NCBI GenBank assembly: GCA_030637665.1
Contig: DAOWGA010000300.1
Coordinates: forward strand, 1-5,148
Direction of reading: 5' to 3'
DNA: 5,148 nucleotides
Source: Lysobacterales bacterium
Lineage (GTDB): Bacteria; Pseudomonadota; Gammaproteobacteria; Xanthomonadales; SZUA-36
This document shows positions 1-5,148 of the stretch, piece by piece. The stretch's first letter is position 1. Every line of letters begins with the position of its first letter. Position numbers and translations under genes: made by a program. The notes under the pieces were generated by a model that saw nothing but the letters and a program-made list of their open reading frames with translations, was not told the origin of the DNA and did not search any database.

Positions 1-39
1 AATATGAAGGACGGGGCGCAGCAATACCTGGAGCCATAA
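1..39 (+). CDS. Possible 3' end of an upstream gene (partial)
   Basis: Frame 1 is open from the first base to TAA at 37-39 and would encode the C-terminal tail NMKDGAQQYLEP. The stop lies 17 bases before the SDR start, a typical operon spacing, so this is plausibly the end of a preceding co-transcribed gene whose body lies outside the window. Twelve codons are too few to identify a family. The SDR frame is also open back to the window edge, so the alternative is that these bases are leader or part of a longer SDR. The SDR's normal N-terminus makes that less likely. Confidence 0.35.
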   Translation, partial: NMKDGAQQYLEP

Positions 40-56
40 CAGAGTCAACCCTATTC

Positions 57-860
57 ATGCCAGTCAAGTTTGAAAACGCATCGATCACCGACCAGGTGGT
101 CCTGATAACAGCGGGCGCCGCCGGCATCGGCCGGGCCATTGCCGAAAAATTTCTTTCACATGGTTGCTCGGTACATGTCTGCGATATCGACAGGGCGGCG
201 ATAGATGGCTTTCTTTCCGATAATCCCGGCGCCAGCGCCAGCGTGGCTGATGTAGCCGACGTTGCACAGGTTGGCGCCATGTTTGAAGACTTGTCGGAAC
301 TTTATGGGCGTCTTGATATCCTGATCAACAATGCCGGCATCGGCGGGCCCGTGGCGAACCTGGAGGATATTTCACCGGAAGAATGGGATCGTACGATTGC
401 GGTTGACCTCAGTGGTCAATTTTATGTCACGCGGCTGGCGGTGCCGATGATGAAACGGGCCGGTGCAGGCTCCATCATCAATATTTCTTCCACGGCCGCC
501 CTGTTTGGTTGCCCGATGAGAGCGCCGTACTCAGCCAGTAAGTGGGCCGTCATCGGCTTGACCAAGACCCTGGCAATGGAACTGGGTCCCTGGGGTATCC
601 GGGTGAACGCCATTTGCCCCGGCAGTGTGGATGGCGAACGCATTGAGCGGGTGATCGAACGTGCCGCCGCACAGCGCAACAAAACGCCTGATGAAATTCG
701 GCAAGCGTACCAGCGCCAGACTTCACTGCGCCGTTTTGTCTCGGCCGATGAAGTGGCCAACATGGCGGTGTTCCTGACTTCCGATTTATGCGCAAGCATT
801 TCGGGCCAGGCCATGAGCGTTGATGGTCATACCGAATCCATGTCCAATGTGATGGACTGA
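57..860 (+). CDS. SDR-family NAD(P)-dependent oxidoreductase
   Basis: A cytosolic classical SDR of 267 residues, the usual length, expected to interconvert a hydroxyl and a carbonyl group on an unknown substrate. The Rossmann glycine motif reads TAGAAGIG (18-25) and the structural motif NNAG is at 91-94. Ser145, Tyr158 and Lys162 (YSASK) are the catalytic residues with the normal 13-residue Ser-Tyr spacing, followed by CPG (187-189). Asp43 at the end of the second beta strand suggests NAD(H) rather than NADP(H). The position usually held by the tetrad Asn appears to be Asp117 (VDLSG). The C-terminus ends in the SVDGHTE segment, where SDRs usually have a VDGG-like motif. ATG 57 gives a normal N-terminus about a dozen residues before the first beta strand, but its Shine-Dalgarno is poor (CAGAG near 41-45). 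The frame has no stop back to base 3, so an earlier start outside the window cannot be excluded. Family assignment is secure; substrate is not. Confidence 0.93.
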   Translation: MPVKFENASITDQVVLITAGAAGIGRAIAEKFLSHGCSVHVCDIDRAAIDGFLSDNPGASASVADVADVAQVGAMFEDLSELYGRLDILINNAGIGGPVANLEDISPEEWDRTIAVDLSGQFYVTRLAVPMMKRAGAGSIINISSTAALFGCPMRAPYSASKWAVIGLTKTLAMELGPWGIRVNAICPGSVDGERIERVIERAAAQRNKTPDEIRQAYQRQTSLRRFVSADEVANMAVFLTSDLCASISGQAMSVDGHTESMSNVMD

Positions 861-873
861 TTCAAAGCAAGAC

Positions 874-878
874 AGGAA
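874..878 (+). promoter_or_regulatory. Ribosome binding site that fixes the quinone-reductase start
   Basis: AGGAA lies 6 bases before ATG 885 and is a good Shine-Dalgarno match. It would touch the in-frame TTG at 879, so it supports ATG 885 as the real start and rules against the two-codon longer version. It is the clearest ribosome binding site in the window. Confidence 0.7.
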
Positions 879-884
879 TTGATA

Positions 885-1883
885 ATGAAAGCAGCATGGT
901 TTGAATCTTTTGGCTCCGCACGGGATGTGCTGCTGGTCGGCGAACAGGCAGAACCACAAGCGGCAGCAGGCGAGGTTCTGGTGCGACTGGCCACCAGCGG
1001 GGTCAACCCTTCGGATGTGAAGAAACGCATGGGATCTGCCCCGAACTTGCTGGACCAGGGCCCGGTTATTCCGCACAGCGACGGGGCAGGTGTGATTGAG
1101 GCTGTGGGTGAGGGTGTGCCGGCCGAGCGTGTAGGTGAGCGCGTTTGGGTTTACCAGGCGCAGCATGAGCGCCGCTTTGGAACCGCCGCGCAATTCGTGG
1201 CAGTGGAAAACCGCCGTGCCGTGAACTTGCCCGATAACGCCAGCTTCGAGGTGGGCGCCTGTATCGGCATTCCGTTGATGACTGCGCATCGGTGTGTGTT
1301 TGCTGACGGCCCGGTGGACGGACAAACGGTCGTGGTGACCGGCGGTGCGGGCCGGGTGGGGCACTACGCTGTCCAGTGGGCGGCGCAGGCCGGCGCCAAA
1401 GTAATTGCGACCGCCAGCAGTGAGGCCGACGCTGCTATGTGTTTGGATGCCGGTGCAGCTTCGGTTGTGAACCATCGGGAAGATGATTGGGCCGCGCAGG
1501 TTGTTACAGCTAACGCCGGCAGCCGGGTAGACCGGGTAATCGATGTGGAATTTGGCGTTAACCTGCCATCGGTTCTCGACATGATTCGAACCAGCGGCGC
1601 CATTGTGACTTACGGTTCCACCGTGGTCACCGAGCCGAAATTACCCTTTTACCAGATGATGTTTATGGATTTGTTGCTCCGCCTGGTGATCGTTTACGCG
1701 ATGCCTGAATCCGCAAAGCAGGCGGCGATAGATGATATTGGCAGCGCACTACGTGAAAATCGCCTGCAGCACCGGGTCACTCATTTTGTGCCGCTGGACG
1801 AGATTGTGCACGCGCACGAATTGATTGAGCAGGGCGGTTTTCGCGGCTGCGTTGTCGTTGCAACGGCCCCGGTTTCCAACTGA
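885..1883 (+). CDS. Zinc-free MDR oxidoreductase, NADPH:quinone reductase-like
   Basis: A 332-residue medium-chain dehydrogenase/reductase of the quinone oxidoreductase (zeta-crystallin/Qor) type, expected to use NADPH to reduce a quinone, enone or other activated double bond in the cytosol. The N-terminal GroES-like domain has GVNPSDVKKR (39-48) and PHSDGAGVIEAVGEGV (63-78). The catalytic-zinc ligands of alcohol dehydrogenases and the four-Cys structural-zinc loop are absent. The Rossmann domain has TGGAGRVG (152-159) and VIATASSEAD (173-182). The Ser pair after the second strand fits NADPH. The hydrophobic stretch at 254-274 with its following MPESAKQ matches the lid region of this family. 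The start is ATG 885, set by AGGAA at 874-878. The gene begins 24 bases after the SDR stop, and its TGA (1881-1883) shares an A with the esterase ATG. The physiological substrate is unknown; with the SDR it could process an oxidised intermediate. AcuI-type acryloyl-CoA reductase is a less likely alternative. Confidence 0.9.
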   Translation: MKAAWFESFGSARDVLLVGEQAEPQAAAGEVLVRLATSGVNPSDVKKRMGSAPNLLDQGPVIPHSDGAGVIEAVGEGVPAERVGERVWVYQAQHERRFGTAAQFVAVENRRAVNLPDNASFEVGACIGIPLMTAHRCVFADGPVDGQTVVVTGGAGRVGHYAVQWAAQAGAKVIATASSEADAAMCLDAGAASVVNHREDDWAAQVVTANAGSRVDRVIDVEFGVNLPSVLDMIRTSGAIVTYGSTVVTEPKLPFYQMMFMDLLLRLVIVYAMPESAKQAAIDDIGSALRENRLQHRVTHFVPLDEIVHAHELIEQGGFRGCVVVATAPVSN

Positions 1884-3496
1884 TGCGAATGAAATCCGAA
1901 ACGCCTGTTGTTCTACTGGTGCTTGCGATTTCCCTGTTGTTTTCCGGCTGTTCACGGGATGAGCTATCAGGGCCTGTGGTCTTCGCAAATGGTGAGGAAC
2001 TGCACGGCGCCTGGGAAGATGACGAAGGCCGGATTGCCGTATTCAAAGGCGTGCCTTTTGCCGCGCCACCCGTTGATGATTTGCGCTGGCGGGCCCCGCG
2101 ACCCAACACACCGCGTACCAGCCCTCAATTGGCTGCCGAATTCGCTTCGGCCTGCATGCAGACCTCGTATTCTACCGACTGGTATGCCCGGGTCGCCGCC
2201 GCTTTCGGCCATGGCCCGGAGGTCGCCGCCAGGCCGAACGGGGTCAGCGAAGACTGTCTTTACCTGAACATCTGGTCGCCGCAACTGGACCCGGAGGCCC
2301 GGCTACCGGTGATGGTCTGGGTGCATGGCGGCAGCAACAAGGGTGGCTGGTCCTACGAGCCCAACTACATTGGTACGCGCCTGGCGGAAAAGGACGTTGT
2401 TGTGGTAAGCATCGCCTACCGCCTGGGCCCGTTCGGGTTCTTCTCCCATCCTTTGATGGATAATGGTGAAGGTGAGCCGATTGCCAATTTCGGATGGCTG
2501 GATACGTATATGGCCATTCGCTGGGTGGCCGAAAACATTACAGAATTTGGTGGCGACCCGGATAACATAACCGCAATCGGGGAGTCCTCAGGTGCAGGTG
2601 ATATCTCGGATTGGGTGGCCGCAGAAATGGCCGGAGACCGTCTCTATCGCCGCATCATAGCTCAAAGTCCCGGCGGCTCGCTGGAACAACGCCGGACTCT
2701 GGCGGATGAAAAGAAAACAGGTGCCCGTCTGATTGACAGCCTGGACATCAAAGGTGAACTGGACGCTGAACGACTGAGGAAAATCCCGGCCGAAGACGTG
2801 CTTAAGGCAGCAACATCGGAACTCGAGGGGATTTATTTCGATGCCGTTATTGATGATCTGACCATGTCAGCACGCCCGATTGAATCCCTGAAGCGGGCAG
2901 ATGCAGCCAGCATAGACGTGCTGATCGGCACCAACGCTGATGAGTGGTACATGTACATAGATGAAAACTCAACGCAGGAAGATCTTGGCCGATGGGTGGC
3001 AGAAAATGCGCCGGGAAACGCACAGACCTTGCTGGTCGAGGTTGCGGGTGAATCGGATGTCCGGCATTCTCTTGACCGCCTGCGAACCGCCGTGAACATG
3101 CTGTGCCCTGCGAGGTATTTTGCTGCCAGGGCAAACGAGTTGGGTGGGCGGGCCTGGGTGTATTACTTCACACGTCAGCGGCCCGGCCCCGGGGGGGAGA
3201 AACTGGGCGCCTATCACGGCACCGAAATTCCTTACGTTTTTGGCATGCACGATGACTGGCTGCCCAGTGAGGCCGTTGATCATGCCCTGACCGATGCAGT
3301 GATGGATTACTGGGTACAGTTCGCCCGCACCGGTGATCCCAACATTCCGGGCCGTCCGGAGTGGCCGGCCTACAATGGCGGAAATCCGATGGTGATGGGA
3401 TTGGGTGATAGCATAGGCGCGATGCAGCCCCCTGATGCAAGGCTTTGCGACCTGCTGGGCCCCGGGCGCCGGCACATAACCGTGGGGCAGCCATGA
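1883..3496 (+). CDS. Type-B carboxylesterase, predicted lipoprotein
   Basis: A 537-residue alpha/beta hydrolase of the carboxylesterase type B (cholinesterase) family, expected to hydrolyse a carboxylic ester outside the cytoplasm. The N-terminus has a short basic region, a hydrophobic core (9-20) and a lipobox LFSGC with Cys23 as the lipidated residue. Ser at +2 predicts outer-membrane sorting by Lol. Family motifs in order are FKGVPFAAPP (54-63), EDCLYLN (123-129), oxyanion-loop HGG (148-150), nucleophile elbow GESSG with Ser235, GTNADEW with the acid Glu354, and YHGTEIPYVFG with His445, so the triad is complete. Cys91 and Cys125 match the conserved N-terminal disulfide. The elbow is GESSGA rather than the common GESAGG, and the loop after HGG (SNKGG) is unusual. 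No Shine-Dalgarno precedes ATG 1883, and the TGATG overlap implies re-initiation from the previous gene; ATG 1889 is a possible alternative start. Its stop overlaps the transporter start by four bases. Substrate is unproven; choline-type, carnitine-type or aromatic esters are possible. Confidence 0.93.
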   Translation: MRMKSETPVVLLVLAISLLFSGCSRDELSGPVVFANGEELHGAWEDDEGRIAVFKGVPFAAPPVDDLRWRAPRPNTPRTSPQLAAEFASACMQTSYSTDWYARVAAAFGHGPEVAARPNGVSEDCLYLNIWSPQLDPEARLPVMVWVHGGSNKGGWSYEPNYIGTRLAEKDVVVVSIAYRLGPFGFFSHPLMDNGEGEPIANFGWLDTYMAIRWVAENITEFGGDPDNITAIGESSGAGDISDWVAAEMAGDRLYRRIIAQSPGGSLEQRRTLADEKKTGARLIDSLDIKGELDAERLRKIPAEDVLKAATSELEGIYFDAVIDDLTMSARPIESLKRADAASIDVLIGTNADEWYMYIDENSTQEDLGRWVAENAPGNAQTLLVEVAGESDVRHSLDRLRTAVNMLCPARYFAARANELGGRAWVYYFTRQRPGPGGEKLGAYHGTEIPYVFGMHDDWLPSEAVDHALTDAVMDYWVQFARTGDPNIPGRPEWPAYNGGNPMVMGLGDSIGAMQPPDARLCDLLGPGRRHITVGQP

Positions 3497-5016
3497 AGCA
3501 CAAAATCGACTGGCCAAGTTTTATCGCTTCGATTGCCATCATCTTTGGAGTTTGTATCCCCCTGGTCCTGTTTCCGGAAAGCGGTAGCGACCTCCTGGTC
3601 GGCATGTACGCACAGCTGACCAGCCATTTCGGCTTTCTTTACCTGTCAGCCGGTCTGGCGGTCATCATCCTGCTCACGTGGCTGGCGTTGGGGCCGTATG
3701 GCAAAGTCCGCCTGGCCTCGGATGATGAGCAGCCTGAATTCAGTACGCTCAGTTGGACTGCGATGCTGTTCTGCGCCGGTGTGGGCGCCGGCCTGATGTT
3801 CTGGGCGCCGATTGAGTGGGGATACTACTATGGCGCCCCACCATTTGGCGCAGAGCCCTATTCGGTGGATGCAGCCGAATGGGCCTCGACTTACGGCATA
3901 TTTCATTGGGGCCCAACTGCCTGGGCTTTTTACTGCCTGCCTACCATCGCCATTGCCTATCCGTATTACGTAAAGAAAATTTCCTTTTTGCGTCTGAGTA
4001 CCAGTTGCCACTACTTTTTCGGCGGAGAACAGGAAACGCGCAGCGAACGCCTGATCGACTGGCTCTTCATGATCGGCCTGTTGGGCGGCGCGGGTACTTC
4101 GCTGGGGTTTTCAACGCCGATGATCGCGGCTTGCGTCGCCCGGGTTACCGGACTGGAGGCGGATTTCACGATGGAACTAGCGGTCGTGACCGTTTCTGTG
4201 ATCATGTTCGCCATCAGCGTTTGGCTGGGCCTGAAAAAGGGTATCAAGCGTCTGAGTGATTTCAACATGTGGCTGGCGTTCCTGTTGCTGGGATTTGTGC
4301 TGGTGGCGGGTCCAACCGTGTTCCTGTTGAAAACTTCGGTCAACAGCCTGGGGCTGATGGTACAGAATTTCGTACGCATGAACTCCTGGACTGACGCCTT
4401 TACGACTTCGGGTTTTGTCGAAGACTGGACGATTTTTTACTGGGCCTGGTGGATTGCCTATGCGCCTTTCGTGGGACTGTTTGTCACACGCATATCGCGT
4501 GGTCGAAGTATTCGGCAGGTCATATTCGGCATGATCGGCTACGGTACCCTGGGCGCCGCTTTTTTTTACATGATCTTCGGCAATTTCGGATTGAGCCTGG
4601 AGCTGAGTGGAACCGTGGCTGTTACGCAGATGATTGCAGAGCAGGGTGGGCCGGCGGCAATCGTTGCCATTCTGGACCAGTTGCCCCTGGCAGCGGCAGT
4701 CATCGTCGTTTATGCCGTGATTGCCCTGGTATTTTCCGCCACCACCTACGACTCCGCTTCCTATATTTTGGCATCAGTTGCTACACGTCGCCTGCCGGTC
4801 GGTCAGGATCCCGATCGCTGGCACCGGGTTTTCTGGGCATTTGCATTGGCGGTGTTGCCGCTCACCTTGATGTTCATAGATGAATTCAAGGCAGTGCAAA
4901 CGACCGCATTAAAGGTCGTTCAATCAGCCACTTTGATTGTCTCATTGCCCTTGATCGTGGTTGGCGTTCTGATGTCCGTGTCGCTGGTGAAGCAGCTGAA
5001 AGAAGATCACGGTTGA
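3493..5016 (+). CDS. BCCT-family transporter (betaine/choline/carnitine type)
   Basis: A 507-residue inner-membrane carrier with about 12 TM helices (roughly 9-27, 45-68, 86-108, 136-158, 188-214, 227-247, 257-279, 313-333, 343-367, 400-428, 445-463, 474-498). It is expected to import a zwitterionic or cationic trimethylammonium-like or sulfonium solute. The BCCT signature DWTIFYWAWW spans 311-320 and ARIS-type VTRISRGR follows at 331-338. The TM4 aromatic box Trp139, Trp144, Tyr147 has the same spacing as BetP W189/W194/Y197. The BetP W377 position is Tyr323, as in CaiT Y327, while the following PFVG is BetP-like. In TM3 the segment is CAGVGAGLMFW, ending IEW rather than the usual EP. TTYDSAS (417-423) resembles the BetP TS(A)DSA sodium-site segment. 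Only about ten residues follow the last helix, so the BetP C-terminal osmosensor is missing. The start is ATG 3493, overlapping the esterase stop (ATGA), with GGGG at 3484-3487 as a weak Shine-Dalgarno. The upstream TTG 3445 lies deep in the esterase and is unlikely. Confidence 0.95.
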   Translation: MKHKIDWPSFIASIAIIFGVCIPLVLFPESGSDLLVGMYAQLTSHFGFLYLSAGLAVIILLTWLALGPYGKVRLASDDEQPEFSTLSWTAMLFCAGVGAGLMFWAPIEWGYYYGAPPFGAEPYSVDAAEWASTYGIFHWGPTAWAFYCLPTIAIAYPYYVKKISFLRLSTSCHYFFGGEQETRSERLIDWLFMIGLLGGAGTSLGFSTPMIAACVARVTGLEADFTMELAVVTVSVIMFAISVWLGLKKGIKRLSDFNMWLAFLLLGFVLVAGPTVFLLKTSVNSLGLMVQNFVRMNSWTDAFTTSGFVEDWTIFYWAWWIAYAPFVGLFVTRISRGRSIRQVIFGMIGYGTLGAAFFYMIFGNFGLSLELSGTVAVTQMIAEQGGPAAIVAILDQLPLAAAVIVVYAVIALVFSATTYDSASYILASVATRRLPVGQDPDRWHRVFWAFALAVLPLTLMFIDEFKAVQTTALKVVQSATLIVSLPLIVVGVLMSVSLVKQLKEDHG

Positions 5017-5040
5017 TTTCACTTCAGACTGTTGTTTTTT
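4991..5040 (+). terminator. Candidate intrinsic terminator over the BCCT stop codon
   Basis: AGCAGCTGAA (4991-5000) pairs with TTCAGACTGTT (5023-5033). This gives a ten-pair stem with A5028 bulged and one G-U pair, and it is followed at once by G and six T's (5035-5040). The 22-base loop holds a second small hairpin, GATCA/TGATT around a CGGT tetraloop (5005-5018). The outer stem has five G-C pairs, so it is only moderately stable, and the stop codon TGA 5014-5016 sits inside the structure. It is not a textbook single hairpin, but its position and T-tract fit the end of the operon. Confidence 0.45.
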
Positions 5041-5103
5041 CCGGCCGCTAGGAGTCTGCGCGGTAGAAATATCCGTCGCGAGAAAATGGCACAGTGAGGA
5101 TAG

Positions 5104-5148
5104 TTTTTCGCTCTTTTGAGGCGAATAGCACCGCTATTTAACGAAAAA
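5104..5148. repeat. Nested small inverted repeats in the 3' non-coding region
   Basis: TTTTTCG (5104-5110) is the exact reverse complement of CGAAAAA (5142-5148) at the window edge. Between them AATAGC (5124-5129) and GCTATT (5133-5138) form a hairpin with a three-base loop. TTCGC (5107-5111) can instead pair with GCGAA (5121-5125). No T-tract follows on either strand, so this is not an evident terminator. It could be an operator, the leader of a gene beyond the window, or chance. The preceding stretch 5041-5103 holds only a weak bulged hairpin (5058-5079) and no convincing ORF. Confidence 0.3.

Larger units (their letters stand above)
57..5016 (+). other. Putative four-gene operon
   Basis: Four co-directional genes have junctions of +24, -1 and -4 bases, with no room for an internal promoter at the last two, and a candidate terminator follows the transporter. 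An upstream member ending at base 39 is possible. The content is two cytosolic redox enzymes, one envelope esterase and one importer, with no regulator. This suggests a small catabolic cassette controlled from outside the window. Confidence 0.75.

Noticed and set aside
879..884. TTG 879 as the start of the quinone-reductase gene
   Set aside because: It abuts the Shine-Dalgarno, leaving no spacing, whereas ATG 885 has good spacing and gives a normal MKAA start.
786..1475. Long antisense ORF (229 codons) opposite the SDR end and quinone-reductase gene
   Set aside because: It overlaps two clear sense genes, its translation shows no recognisable domain, and such shadows are expected in G+C-rich coding DNA.
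3185..3197. CCCC followed by seven G's as a structural or regulatory element
   Set aside because: It sits in frame within the esterase and encodes an ordinary Gly-Pro-Gly-Gly loop, with no other structure around it.
3445..3492. TTG 3445 as a longer start for the BCCT gene
   Set aside because: It adds 16 Ala/Pro/Arg-rich residues lying inside the esterase frame. ATG 3493 gives the ATGA overlap and a normal N-terminus.
1883..3496. Fumonisin esterase (FumD-like) assignment
   Set aside because: FumD is also a type-B carboxylesterase, but no specific motif here supports that substrate, and the coupled BCCT carrier points to small betaine-like compounds.
2969..3517. Antisense ORF of 182 codons opposite the esterase 3' half
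   Set aside because: The sense strand carries the esterase acid and histidine motifs here; the antisense product looks like low-complexity shadow sequence with no motif.
885..5016. DMSP-degradation cluster (AcuI plus DddT-type BCCT)
   Set aside because: The MDR has Qor-type GVNPSD and HSDGAG motifs rather than AcuI-like ones, and no DMSP lyase or DddD-type CoA transferase is in the window. DMSP remains possible only as a transport substrate.
5099..5140. Promoter for a downstream gene (GATAGT at 5099, or TTGAGG with TATTTA)
   Set aside because: GATAGT has no matching -35 box, and TTGAGG to TATTTA are only 13 bases apart, too close for a sigma-70 promoter.

Overview
The window is about 57% G+C by eye and is densely coded on the + strand only. 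It fits an accessory or catabolic operon of a Gram-negative bacterium, most likely a (marine or sediment) gammaproteobacterium. That placement is an inference from the lipoprotein export signal, codon style and the BCCT subfamily. No ribosomal or other marker gene confirms it. I found no rRNA, tRNA, CRISPR array, transposase or attachment site.

Layout: (1) bases 1-39 look like the last codons of an upstream gene, ending at TAA 37-39. (2) 57-860 encodes a classical short-chain dehydrogenase/reductase (SDR). (3) 885-1883 encodes a zinc-free medium-chain oxidoreductase of the NADPH:quinone reductase type. (4) 1883-3496 encodes a type-B carboxylesterase with a lipoprotein signal peptide and an intact Ser-Glu-His triad. 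(5) 3493-5016 encodes a 12-TM BCCT-family transporter (betaine/choline/carnitine type). (6) A branched hairpin followed by six T's (4991-5040) straddles the transporter stop codon and is the likely operon terminator. (7) 5041-5148 is non-coding with several small inverted repeats.

The genes are packed as one transcription unit. There are gaps of 17 and 24 bases at the first two junctions. The oxidoreductase and esterase share one base (TGATG), and the esterase and transporter share four (ATGA), so the last three genes are probably translationally coupled. No promoter is visible; it probably lies upstream of base 1.

How they may work together (inference): an envelope-anchored esterase cleaves an ester outside the cytoplasm. 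The BCCT transporter takes up the released zwitterionic or quaternary-ammonium (or sulfonium) product, and the SDR and quinone-reductase-like enzyme carry out cytosolic redox steps. Acetylcholinesterase belongs to the same type-B family and BCCT carriers move choline, carnitine and betaines. Choline esters, acylcarnitines or related betaine esters are therefore the natural first guess for the substrate. The transporter has almost no C-terminal tail, which argues for nutrient uptake rather than BetP-style osmoregulation.
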